From: CAZEJK01 sp964512045
Lineage (GTDB): Bacteria > Acidobacteriota > Thermoanaerobaculia > Thermoanaerobaculales > Sulfomarinibacteraceae
Length of the DNA stretch: 23,623 nt
Direction: 5' to 3'
Assembly: GCA_964512045.1 (NCBI GenBank)
Contig: CAZEJK010000067.1
Coordinates: 1-23,623 of the forward strand
A model generated the notes under the pieces. It searched no databases, was not told the DNA's origin, and was given only the letters and a program-made list of their open reading frames with translations. The number at the start of each line of letters is the position of its first letter. Position 1 is the stretch's first letter. This document shows positions 8,082 to 15,433 of this stretch, piece by piece. The position numbers were made by a program, and so were the translations under genes.

Positions 8082-8088
8082 CTTACTC
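8063..8088. promoter_or_regulatory. Candidate autoregulatory operator (palindrome) of the antitoxin
   Basis: GAGTAAGA (8063-8070) and TCTTACTC (8081-8088) are perfect eight-base inverted arms separated by ten bases. They flank and partly cover the -10 box, the usual arrangement for autorepression by an antitoxin or toxin-antitoxin complex. Binding is inferred from position and symmetry. Confidence 0.55.
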
Positions 8089-8099
8089 AGGAGGTCAAC

Positions 8100-8330
8100 G
8101 TGCAGGTCACGTCAAAAGGACAGGTCACCGTTCCGGTGGAGATTCGGGAGCGACTCGGAATCCATCCCGGCACCGAGGTCGAGTTCGAGGTCGTCGGCGA
8201 GACCGTGGTACTGCGGAAGGTGCAAGGCTCCCGACGCCGCGGCCGCTCGATCGTGGCGCGTCTGCGCGGCACCACAACGGTGTCGATGACGACGGACGAG
8301 ATCATGGCCCTCACTCGAGGTGAGGAGTGA
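8100..8330 (+). CDS. AbrB/MazE-fold (SpoVT-AbrB) antitoxin, VapB-like
   Basis: Protein of 76 residues. VTSKGQVTVPVEIRERLGI followed by PGTEVEFEV and TVVLRK is the swapped-hairpin AbrB DNA-binding domain (about 1-45); the basic linker GSRRRGRS and the C-terminal tail would wrap the toxin. The GTG start follows AGGAGG at five bases. The last codons overlap the toxin start in GTGA, so the two proteins are translationally coupled. It should neutralise the PIN toxin and repress its own promoter at the palindrome 8063-8088. Confidence 0.9.
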   Translation: MQVTSKGQVTVPVEIRERLGIHPGTEVEFEVVGETVVLRKVQGSRRRGRSIVARLRGTTTVSMTTDEIMALTRGEE

Positions 8331-8737
8331 CAACCGTTCTCATTGACAGCAACGTGCTGCTCGATGTGCTGACGGATGACCCCCAGTGGTTCGAGTGGTC
8401 GTCACGACAGATTGAACGGTTGGCCGATGACGTGGCACTTGCCATCAACCCGATCATCTACGCCGAGGTTTCGGTCGGATTCGAGCGCATAGAGGAGCTC
8501 GAGGACGCGGTTCCAAGGACCACCTTCGTGCGACTCCCGCTTCCCTGGGAAGCGGCGTTTCTCGCCGGTAAGTGCTTCATGGAGTACCGACGTCGACAGG
8601 GAGCGAGACGCTCACCGATGCCTGACTTCTATATCGGGGCGCACGCTGCCGTTTCCGGCTTCGACCTGCTCACGCGAGATGCGAGCCGCTATCGAACATA
8701 CTTCCCTTCACTGTCGATCATCGCTCCCGACAGCTGA
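8327..8737 (+). CDS. PIN-domain ribonuclease toxin (VapC-like)
   Basis: Protein of 136 residues covering one PIN domain. The acidic site is complete: D7 (LIDSNVLLD), E47 (IYAEVSVGFE), D100 (MPDFYIGAHA) and D118 (TRDASRY). VapC family members are Mg-dependent endoribonucleases that cut tRNA or rRNA; the target here is unknown. It starts with GTG overlapping the antitoxin stop by four bases. It is the second gene of a two-gene module and is followed by decayed DNA with remnants of the pabBC 3' end. Confidence 0.92.
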   Translation: MTTVLIDSNVLLDVLTDDPQWFEWSSRQIERLADDVALAINPIIYAEVSVGFERIEELEDAVPRTTFVRLPLPWEAAFLAGKCFMEYRRRQGARRSPMPDFYIGAHAAVSGFDLLTRDASRYRTYFPSLSIIAPDS

Positions 8738-8832
8738 ACCGAGAAGCCCCAGAAGCGATCCTCTCGCCCCGGTTTGCATTGGTGCCAGCTCAGCAGCATC
8801 TGCGCCCGCTCCTCAGACAGAAACCCCTTCGC

Positions 8833-8905
8833 CAACTCCGTCGGCGGGTGGATCGAGGGGACGGTCCGAACGTCGCCCGGGGTCGGCTGATACCATCGGC
8901 CGATG
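8833..8905 (+). pseudogene. Degenerate copy of the pabBC 3' end, copy B
   Basis: Ungapped alignment with 7164-7236 gives 60 identities in 73 bases, including GCCCGGGGTCGGCTGAT, which spans the pabBC stop. Sequence upstream of 8833 no longer resembles pabBC. It is a fragment without its own start and is probably not translated. Confidence 0.75.
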
Positions 8906-9163
8906 TTCTCCAGGGACCATTCCTTGTGTGACGGCAGGCCGTGGAACGAGTCGCAGAGCACCCCTGCGGTGTCACCCTGGGCCCGCCTCGGCCTGCGGAG
9001 AAACCCGTTCGGGGAACCGCCGGCCGACGCCCCCCGTCGTTCATGGCGCGGGACAACCGGCTCGCCTGAGCGCCACTCCGAGGGCTGCTGGCACGCCGTG
9101 GTGTTGGGGGGCCTTTCCACCCCGCGACGGTCGTTCGCCGGCGCCAGCGAACAGACAGTACCA

Positions 9164-9239
9164 CCGAGACGAGGTCATCGGCTGCAGCCGGATCTGGCTA
9201 ATCAACTTCGTGCACGGCTGGATCGAAGCCATGGCCTGA
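9164..9239 (+). pseudogene. Degenerate copy of the pabBC 3' end, copy C
   Basis: Ungapped alignment of 9164-9236 with 7125-7197 gives 55 identities in 73 bases. The frame still reads HRDEVIGCSRIWLINFVHGW then IEAMA and a stop at 9237-9239, against RRDEIAGGSRMWLINSVRAW in PabBC. It covers a part of pabBC that overlaps copy B, so the two are separate duplication events or remnants of two paralogues. Confidence 0.75.
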
Positions 9240-9260
9240 GCGTAGCGCTGGCAACGACAC

Positions 9261-10277
9261 TCACACCGCCCCGAACGCCTTCAGCAGCGCGCGGGCGGCG
9301 GCGGTCGGGGTGGTGGCGCCATCGAGCACGGAGCGCTCGAGGTCGTTGACGCGGGCGGTGACCTCGGGGTGGCGGCGCAGTGCGTCCATCAGCTGCTCGG
9401 AGACCATCGCCCACATCCACTTCAGGCGCTGCTGGCGACGGCGCTCCATCAGCTCGCCGGACTCCTCGACAAGCCGGTGGTGCTCGAGGACACGGTCCCA
9501 TAGCTCGTCGAGCCCGGTCCCCTCCACGGCCGAGCAGGTGACCACCGGCGGGATCCAGGTCGGCGAGGCGGGACGCATGAAGTGGAGGGCGTTCTCATAC
9601 TCCCGCTGTGCCCGCCTGGCGGCGTGCAGGTTGTCGCCGTCGGCCTTGTTGATGGCCAGCATGTCCGCGATCTCGATGATGCCGCGCTTGATCCCCTGCA
9701 GCTCGTCGCCGGCGCCGGCGAGCATCAGCACCAGAAAGAAATCGACCATGTCCGCTACCAGGGTCTCCGACTGCCCGACGCCGACGGTCTCCACCAGGAC
9801 CACGTCGAAGCCGGCCGCCTCGCACAGCAGCATCGTCTCGCGGGTGGTCCTCGCGACGCCGCCGAGGGAGCCGCCGGTGGGCGACGGGCGGATGAACGCG
9901 CGCTCATCGCGCGCCAGCTGCGACATCCGCGTCTTGTCGCCGAGGATCGAGCCTCCGGAACGGGCCGACGACGGATCGATCGCCAGCACCGCCACCCGAT
10001 GACCGCGCTCAATCAGCACCCGGCCCAGGGCATCGATGAAGGTGCTCTTGCCCACGCCGGGCACACCGGAGATGCCGACCCGGTGAGCGCCGCCGGTGCG
10101 CGACAGCAGCCGGCCGAGGAGCTCCTGCGCCAGATGCTGGTGCTCTGGTCGCTGGCTCTCGACGAGCGTGATCGCACGTCCCAAGACGGCTGGGTTACCG
10201 GCGACCACGCCGTCGGCGAGATCGTCAACGGACGGCAACGCGTTGCGGCGAGGCGACCTGGCCGGAGGCTCTCCCAT
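9261..10277 (-). CDS. meaB: MeaB/ArgK-type GTPase, methylmalonyl-CoA mutase chaperone
   Basis: Protein of 338 residues. GISGVPGVGKSTF (68-80) is the P-loop, AIDPSSARSGGSILGDKTRM (99-118) the switch region, VETVGVGQSE (162-171) the Walker B and family signature, and NKAD (210-213) the guanine-specificity motif. The length fits the family. MeaB proteins use GTP to gate cobalamin delivery and to protect or reactivate methylmalonyl-CoA mutase. It is the last gene of the mutase operon, and its ATG overlaps the stop of the large-subunit gene in TGATG. A GTG three bases earlier is an equally close alternative start. Confidence 0.95.
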   Translation of the reverse strand: MGEPPARSPRRNALPSVDDLADGVVAGNPAVLGRAITLVESQRPEHQHLAQELLGRLLSRTGGAHRVGISGVPGVGKSTFIDALGRVLIERGHRVAVLAIDPSSARSGGSILGDKTRMSQLARDERAFIRPSPTGGSLGGVARTTRETMLLCEAAGFDVVLVETVGVGQSETLVADMVDFFLVLMLAGAGDELQGIKRGIIEIADMLAINKADGDNLHAARRAQREYENALHFMRPASPTWIPPVVTCSAVEGTGLDELWDRVLEHHRLVEESGELMERRRQQRLKWMWAMVSEQLMDALRRHPEVTARVNDLERSVLDGATTPTAAARALLKAFGAV

Positions 10278-12472
10278 CACGCTGCGTCGTCCCGACCCCC
10301 GAGCACATCCAGGAGCTTCCCGGCCGCCTCGGCGATGACCGTGCCCGGGCCGAAGATCGCCGCCGCTCCCGCCGCATACAGTGCGTCGTAGTCCTGTGGC
10401 GGAACCACCCCGCCGACCACGATCAGGATGTCCTCACGGCCGAGCGCCGCCAGCGCGGTGCGCAGCTCCGGCACCAACGTCAGGTGACCGGCGGCCAACG
10501 AGCTCACGCCGACGATGTGGACATCGTTCTCGACGGCCTGGCGCGCGGTCTCCTCCGGCGTCTGGAACAGCGGACCCACATCCACATCGAAGCCGATGTC
10601 CGCGAACGCCGTCGCGATCACCTTCTGGCCCCGATCGTGACCGTCCTGGCCCATCTTCGCCACGAGAATCCGGGGCCGCCGGCCTTCGCGCTCCGCGAAC
10701 GCCTCCACCTGCTTGGTGACCCGGGCAAACGCCTCGTCCGCTGCCTGCTCCATCTCCCCCGAGAATACACCGGTGATCGACCGGATGGTGGGCTCGTGGC
10801 GGGAGAACACCTCCTCCATCGCCGCGGAGATCTCGCCGACCGTGGCCTTGGCCCGGGCGGCGTCCACCGCCAGCTCGAGGAGGTCCCCCTCACCGCCGGC
10901 ACACGCTGCGGTCAATGCAGCGAGACGTTCTCGAACCGCCCTGTCATCGCGCTCGGAACGAAGCTTCTCGAGCCGTGCCACCTGCGCTGCCCGCACCGCC
11001 GAGTTGTCCACCTTGAGCACCTCGAGCTGCTGCTCCTCGGCGAGCCGGTAGCGGTTGACCCCGACGATCGTCTGGCGCCCGGAGTCGATTCGCGCCTGGG
11101 CGCGCGCCGCCGACTCCTCGATCCGCATCTTCGGAATGCCGGTGGAGATCGCCTTCGCCATCCCTCCCAGCTCCTCGATCTCTTCGATGTGCGCCCACGC
11201 GCGGCCGGCCAGCTCGTGGGTCAGCCGCTCCACGTAGTAGGAGCCGCCCCACGGGTCGATCGGCCGGCAGGAGCCGGTCTCCTGCTGGATGTAGAGCTGG
11301 GTGTTGCGCGCGATCCGCGCCGAGAAGTCGCTCGGCAGCGCCAGCGCCTCGTCCAGCGAGTTGGTGTGCAGCGACTGCGTGTGGCCATGGACCGCCGCCA
11401 GCGCCTCGACGCAGGTGCGCATCACGTTGTTGTAGGGATCCTGGGCGGTGAGGCTCCAGCCCGAGGTCTGACAGTGGGTTCTGAGCGACATCGACTTCGG
11501 GTCCGACGGGCCGAACTGGTGGACCAGCCGCGCCCACAGCAGCCGCGCGGCGCGGAGCTTGGCCACCTCCATGAAGAAGTTCATGGAGATCCCCCAGAAG
11601 AACGACAGCCGCGGTGCGAACCGGTCGATCTCAAGCCCGGCTGCCAGACCCGTGCGGATGTACTCGAGGCCGTCGGCCAGGGTGTAGCCGAGCTCGATGT
11701 CCGCGGTCGCCCCGGCCTCCTGCATGTGGTAGCCCGAGATCGAGATCGAGTTGAACCGCGGCATCCGCTTCGCGGTGTAGGAGAAGATCGAGGCGATGAT
11801 CCGCATCGACGGCTCGGGCGGGTAGATGAACGTGTTGCGGACCATGAACTCCTTGAGGATGTCGTTCTGGATGGTCCCGGCGAGCTGCTCCGGCGCAACT
11901 CCCTGCTCCTCGGCGGCGACGATGTACAGCGCCATCACCGGCAGCACCGCGCCGTTCATGGTCATCGACACGCTCATCTGGTCCAGCGGAATGCCGTCGA
12001 ACAGGATCCGCATGTCCTCGATCGAGTCGATCGCCACGCCGGCCATCCCCACGTCGCCCACCACCCGCGGGTGGTCGGAGTCGTAGCCGCGGTGGGTTGC
12101 GAGATCGAACGCGATCGACAGCCCCTTCTGACCCTTGGCCAGGTTGCGCCGGTAGAACGCGTTCGACTCCTCGGCGGTCGAGAAGCCGGCGTACTGGCGG
12201 ATCGTCCACGGTCGCTGGACGTACATGGTCGGGTACGGGCCGCGCACGAACGGAGGGAACCCGGGCAGCGAGTCGAGGTGCTCCACCCCCTCCAGATCGG
12301 CCGCGGTGTACAACGGCGCCACATCGATCCCTTCGGGCGTCGACCAGGTCATCTCGTCCACCGAACGGCCAGTCGCAGCCTCCGCCTGACGAAGCCAATC
12401 CGACCGCTCCCCAGAGCCCGTGCGCGGGGACCAGTCGATCGCGGCAAAGCTCGGAACTCGGGTGCTCGTCAT
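10277..12472 (-). CDS. mutB: Methylmalonyl-CoA mutase large (catalytic) subunit
   Basis: Protein of 731 residues. The N-terminal TIM barrel has YPTMYVQRPWTIRQYAGFST (near 70-90), NLAKGQKGLSIAFDLATHRG and HTQSLHTNSLDEALALPS, all characteristic of catalytic mutase chains. The C-terminal cobalamin domain keeps the full D610-G-H612-D-R-G615 base-off motif, with VSSL (S657/S658) and VVGGVVPP (about 685-692). It interconverts (R)-methylmalonyl-CoA and succinyl-CoA with adenosylcobalamin. The ATG at 12472 overlaps the small-subunit stop (ATGA) and is preceded by a very strong ribosome binding site. A longer reading from 12565 runs into the neighbouring gene and is rejected. Confidence 0.97.
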   Translation of the reverse strand: MTSTRVPSFAAIDWSPRTGSGERSDWLRQAEAATGRSVDEMTWSTPEGIDVAPLYTAADLEGVEHLDSLPGFPPFVRGPYPTMYVQRPWTIRQYAGFSTAEESNAFYRRNLAKGQKGLSIAFDLATHRGYDSDHPRVVGDVGMAGVAIDSIEDMRILFDGIPLDQMSVSMTMNGAVLPVMALYIVAAEEQGVAPEQLAGTIQNDILKEFMVRNTFIYPPEPSMRIIASIFSYTAKRMPRFNSISISGYHMQEAGATADIELGYTLADGLEYIRTGLAAGLEIDRFAPRLSFFWGISMNFFMEVAKLRAARLLWARLVHQFGPSDPKSMSLRTHCQTSGWSLTAQDPYNNVMRTCVEALAAVHGHTQSLHTNSLDEALALPSDFSARIARNTQLYIQQETGSCRPIDPWGGSYYVERLTHELAGRAWAHIEEIEELGGMAKAISTGIPKMRIEESAARAQARIDSGRQTIVGVNRYRLAEEQQLEVLKVDNSAVRAAQVARLEKLRSERDDRAVRERLAALTAACAGGEGDLLELAVDAARAKATVGEISAAMEEVFSRHEPTIRSITGVFSGEMEQAADEAFARVTKQVEAFAEREGRRPRILVAKMGQDGHDRGQKVIATAFADIGFDVDVGPLFQTPEETARQAVENDVHIVGVSSLAAGHLTLVPELRTALAALGREDILIVVGGVVPPQDYDALYAAGAAAIFGPGTVIAEAAGKLLDVLGGRDDAA

Positions 12473-14520
12473 CGGATCACCTCCAGATCGCGCACGACCG
12501 TCTCCAGGGTCGTGAGGACATCGCAGCCGACGTAGATGAACTGGTCGACTCCAGCCTCCCGCCACGCATCCTCATGCTCGCCGGGCCGACCGGCCAGGAG
12601 CACCCAGCGCCCGCCCGCAGCTTTGAGCCGCGAGGCCAGCTCCGGTACGACATCCGGGTAGGCGTCATCGGACGAGCAGATCACTGCCACCGCGGCCCCA
12701 GAAGCCTGAAACGCCTCGACCGCCTCCCCGACGGTGCTGAACCCGTCGTTGCTCTCGGCCTCGAAGCCAGCCGCCTCGACGAGGTTCCCGGAGAACTCGG
12801 CGCGAGCACGGTGCTGCGGCATCGGACCCCAGTTGGCGAGGAAGACCTTCGGTCTGACCCCGGTCCTCTCCGCCTGCAGATCGCACGCGTCGCGCAGCGC
12901 CTCGAACGGCTGCGCCGCCCGACGCCTGGGAAACGCCGTCAGCACCGCAGGCTCCTCGCCCGCGCATACGGCCGCCATGATCGCCCGCCACGACGCACCG
13001 CTGGAGGCTGCAGCCAGCACCGCCTCGAACCGCTCCAGCAGACTGCCGTCCGGAATCCGGACGTCCACGTTGCCGTCGGTTCGGCCCAACGCGGAGCGCA
13101 ACGCAGCGGTATCCGCCCCACGCGCCGGGACCGGCTCCTCGCGCACATTCGGGAACGCACTCACCCCGGTGATCGGATCGCGACGTCGCGCCACAGCCCG
13201 CAGCCGCTCCTGGTGCACGCCCTCGATCCGCTCCAGCACGCTGCCGGAGAGCAGCTCAGCAGCCATCCCGCCGGCCGCCTCGATCTCCTGGAAGAGCTCC
13301 CAAGCACTCTCAGCAAGCTCATCGGTCAGCTGCTCCACGTACCAGCTCCCTCCGGCGGCATCCGTCACCTGGCCGAGATGGGCCTCCTCGGCAAGGAGAT
13401 GCTGGGTGTTGGTGGCCAGATGTGCCGAGAACCGGTCCGGCAGGCCGATCACCGCGTCGTACGGCGCCACCGACACGGAGTCCGCGCCACCGATCACGCT
13501 CGCAAACGCCGTCGTAGTCCCGCGCAGCATGTTGACCCACGGATCGCGCTGAGTGAGGGCATACCGCCCGGTACGGGCGTGCACCGCAACCCGCGGCGCG
13601 CGCTCGATGCCGCACTGGCGCTCCACCTCGGCCCAGAGCATGCGCAACGCCCGCAGCTTGGCGATCTCCATGAACAGATTGCGTCCGACCGGGACCACGA
13701 GCAGCAGTGACCGGCTGGCGGTGTCGACATCCACACCGTGCGCCGACACTCGCCGCAAACCCTCGACACCAGTCGCCAACGCCAACGCCAGCTCCTGGAC
13801 GGCGTTCGCGCCAGCATCGTGATAGGGCGTCAGGTCCACAGACAGCAACCGCAGGTGTGGTGCGTTCACAGCGCCCCAGGCACACATCTCGGCAAGGTGG
13901 CGGTAGGAGCCCGCGATCCCCGTCGGTAGCTCGCCATCGGTGGCAAGCGTCGCCAGCGGGTCGAACACCACGGCGCCGGAAAGGCTCGCGCCATCGACGC
14001 CACGAGCGTTTGCCACTGCCGCCAGCGAAGCGGCTGCGGCGAGCGCGCTCGCTCCAGCCTCGATGATCACCGGAACCTCGGCCAGATCGACGCCATCGAG
14101 CACCGTCAGCAGATCGGCCACCCCGCTGGCGACGAGACCGTCTCCGACAACCGAGTCCGGCGCAGCTCCAAGCCGGAGTGCGCGGTCACAGCGCAACCAG
14201 ACGGCAGTGCACCCGCCATCGACGTCGGCACGCACTGCTTCGGCACACGCGCTTGGATCCGGGAGCACGTGCTCCTGACAGACCTGCCAGCCCTGCCGCA
14301 CTGGCCGCGTCCCGCGGCGGTACGGAGGCGCGCCGGGAGACCCCGGGGGCGCCGCATCCGAACGGCTCGACGCCGCGTACAGCGGCTGGATATCGATACC
14401 TTCGTGGGTCGAGGTCACCAGCTTCTCGAACGGACGGCCTTTCAAGCCGGCCTCAACCGTGGCACGCCACTCCTCCAGTGAGACCGGGGGGAGAACGCTT
14501 TCGCGCAGATTTCGGATCAT
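12469..14520 (-). CDS. mutA: Methylmalonyl-CoA mutase small (beta) subunit
   Basis: Protein of 683 residues, resembling the large chain in fold. SVLPPVSLEEWRATVEAGLKG near the start and GIDIQPLY are typical of small mutase subunits. Barrel segments such as AHLATNTQHLLAEEAHLGQV and GGSWYVEQLTDELAESAWE are present. The C-terminal cobalamin-like domain has lost the DxHxxG motif (reading GPMPQHRARAEF), as expected for the non-catalytic subunit. It stabilises the heterodimer with MutB. The ATG at 14520 has GGGAGGG just upstream, and a longer reading from 14769 gives non-family sequence. It is the first gene of the mutA-mutB-meaB operon. Confidence 0.94.
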   Translation of the reverse strand: MIRNLRESVLPPVSLEEWRATVEAGLKGRPFEKLVTSTHEGIDIQPLYAASSRSDAAPPGSPGAPPYRRGTRPVRQGWQVCQEHVLPDPSACAEAVRADVDGGCTAVWLRCDRALRLGAAPDSVVGDGLVASGVADLLTVLDGVDLAEVPVIIEAGASALAAAASLAAVANARGVDGASLSGAVVFDPLATLATDGELPTGIAGSYRHLAEMCAWGAVNAPHLRLLSVDLTPYHDAGANAVQELALALATGVEGLRRVSAHGVDVDTASRSLLLVVPVGRNLFMEIAKLRALRMLWAEVERQCGIERAPRVAVHARTGRYALTQRDPWVNMLRGTTTAFASVIGGADSVSVAPYDAVIGLPDRFSAHLATNTQHLLAEEAHLGQVTDAAGGSWYVEQLTDELAESAWELFQEIEAAGGMAAELLSGSVLERIEGVHQERLRAVARRRDPITGVSAFPNVREEPVPARGADTAALRSALGRTDGNVDVRIPDGSLLERFEAVLAAASSGASWRAIMAAVCAGEEPAVLTAFPRRRAAQPFEALRDACDLQAERTGVRPKVFLANWGPMPQHRARAEFSGNLVEAAGFEAESNDGFSTVGEAVEAFQASGAAVAVICSSDDAYPDVVPELASRLKAAGGRWVLLAGRPGEHEDAWREAGVDQFIYVGCDVLTTLETVVRDLEVIR
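12475..12484 (-). promoter_or_regulatory. Extended Shine-Dalgarno of mutB inside the end of mutA
   Basis: GGAGGTGATC is complementary over ten bases to the usual bacterial 16S rRNA 3' tail and ends two bases before the mutB ATG. GGAGG itself is seven bases away. It lies within the last codons of the small-subunit gene and would give the second subunit strong independent initiation. Confidence 0.8.
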
Positions 14521-14624
14521 GTGCCCTCCCTCGGGATCCGGGGAGGCCAGCGTTGGCTCCCGGATGCTGATCAGAAGGCCGTCGTGCACGGGGTCATGGA
14601 CACCTCGGACGGCCCACGGCCCGG

Positions 14625-14630
14625 AGTATA
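14625..14630 (-). promoter_or_regulatory. Candidate -10 box (TATACT) for the mutase operon
   Basis: TATACT on the minus strand, followed by CCGGGCC, repeats the arrangement TATACTCCGAGCC before the aldolase gene at 5381. No good -35 is seen. The leader to mutA would be about 100 bases. Confidence 0.4.
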
Positions 14631-14712
14631 GCCCCGCTCCGCATACTGCGCATGTTCTCGGAGAGATCCGGCATTCCAGCTCCTCGTGGTGCCACGTGCC
14701 GTACCCCGATGC

Positions 14713-14755
14713 GGAGATTGGTGCAGATCGCCGGCACGAAACGCTCAGCTCAGGT
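14713..14755 (+). repeat. Imperfect 43-base direct repeat, first copy
   Basis: Ungapped alignment with 15375-15417 gives 34 identities in 43, including 21 of the first 22 bases. The two copies are 662 bases apart and precede the secreted-protein gene and the PLP-enzyme gene respectively. Both could be read in the same frame as RRLxQIAG. Confidence 0.65.
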
Positions 14756-14757
14756 TT

Positions 14758-14766
14758 TGTTAGGAT
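14758..14766 (+). promoter_or_regulatory. Candidate extended -10 element
   Basis: TGTTAGGAT reads as a TGn-extended -10 with TAGGAT (four of six consensus bases), 155 bases before the start of the small secreted protein. No -35 is recognised. Weak evidence. Confidence 0.25.
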
Positions 14767-14921
14767 CACTCCGAGGAGACACGGAACTCACGAACACTGG
14801 TCCCACGTGGTCGCCGTTCATTGCCGTCCTCGAACGTGCCGGGTGCCACGGATGGGAGAAGAGATCCATCCAACGGCCCGCAACGGAGCCGGGGGCCCAA
14901 AGCTTCAGAGGAGGACCCGCA

Positions 14922-15266
14922 ATGCGAGCACGAACGATCATCCTTGTGGCGTGTGGAGCTCTCGGATTGACCATGGGTGCGTCCCAGGCCTGGGCGGTTC
15001 AGTTGACGCTGCAGGGCTCTCAGGAGGCAGGTTCGATTCTGTCGGGGCCGAAGATCGTGGCCCCGCCTGTCAGCCTGACGACGAGTGCCAAGATCGTCAG
15101 CGTGACGTGCGATACCGACCATTTCACGGTGCATCGCGACGGAGCCCCGTACTTCACCGTCGACACGGGCTACGACAGAGGGGTGGCCTGCTGGAAAGAC
15201 CTCGTCATCTCCGCACAAGCGACCCAGCCGGACGCCCCCATCCTGGACCATCACGTGCCCGACTGA
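14922..15266 (+). CDS. Small secreted protein of unknown function
   Basis: Protein of 114 residues. The N-terminus MRARTIILVACGALGLTMGA then SQAWA is a clear Sec signal peptide with an AWA cleavage site after about residue 25. The mature part (about 89 residues) is polar and beta-rich in character, with two cysteines (VTCDTD and GVACWKD) that could form a disulfide bond. I do not recognise a family. GGAGG seven bases upstream supports the ATG. It lies between the mutase operon, which it faces away from, and the PLP-enzyme gene 167 bases downstream on the same strand. Confidence 0.7.
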   Translation: MRARTIILVACGALGLTMGASQAWAVQLTLQGSQEAGSILSGPKIVAPPVSLTTSAKIVSVTCDTDHFTVHRDGAPYFTVDTGYDRGVACWKDLVISAQATQPDAPILDHHVPD

Positions 15267-15308
15267 GCGGTCCTGCCAGATACGATGTGTCACGATTCCG
15301 ATGCTCCA

Positions 15309-15325
15309 GCGCTTTGGGAAAGCGC
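15309..15325 (+). terminator. Hairpin between the secreted-protein gene and the PLP-enzyme gene
   Basis: GCGCTTT-GGG-AAAGCGC is a perfect seven-base stem with a three-base loop, 43 bases after the stop of the secreted-protein gene. No T tract follows, so it could be a weak terminator, an mRNA-processing or stability hairpin, or a leader element of the next gene. Confidence 0.4.
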
Positions 15326-15374
15326 AGGCATACCCTGAGGTGCGTCAAGCACTTTCCGAAGTCAGTGGAGCGCA

Positions 15375-15417
15375 GGAGATTGGCGCAGATCGCCGGTGAG
15401 AACCGCCGAGCTGAGAT
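15375..15417 (+). repeat. Imperfect 43-base direct repeat, second copy
   Basis: Partner of 14713-14755 (34 of 43 identical). It ends just before the start region of the PLP-enzyme gene and could affect its leader. Confidence 0.65.
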
Positions 15418-15433
15418 GAAAGGAAAGCGAGAA

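Larger units (their letters stand above)
8738..9260. other. Decayed intergenic region
   Basis: About 520 bases after the PIN toxin without an intact gene that I can support. Open frames on both strands lack family motifs. The region contains two diverged copies of the pabBC 3' end (8833-8905 and 9164-9236), which marks it as a site of partial duplication and decay. Confidence 0.6.
14521..14921. other. Divergent control region between mutA and the secreted-protein gene
   Basis: About 400 bases without a supported gene. On the minus strand TATACT lies at 14625-14630, about 105 bases before mutA. On the plus strand an extended -10-like TGTTAGGAT ends at 14766. A 43-base segment (14713-14755) recurs imperfectly at 15375-15417. 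I do not see a cobalamin riboswitch B12 box. Confidence 0.5.

Noticed and set aside
8689..9120. Minus-strand frame of 143 codons after the first PIN toxin
   Set aside because: It overlaps the 3' end of the toxin gene and runs antisense through pabBC 3'-end copy B; no ribosome binding site or family motif seen.
10484..12535. Long open frame of 683 codons on the plus strand
   Set aside because: It is antisense to mutB, which has full family motifs; composition is Arg/His/Gly-rich, as expected for a high-GC shadow frame.
12097..13710. Open frame of 537 codons on the plus strand
   Set aside because: Antisense to mutA and mutB, no motif and low-complexity Arg/Ser/Pro composition.
14521..14700. 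Cobalamin riboswitch ahead of the mutase operon
   Set aside because: Considered because the enzyme uses B12, but no B12-box-like sequence or matching architecture could be found by eye.
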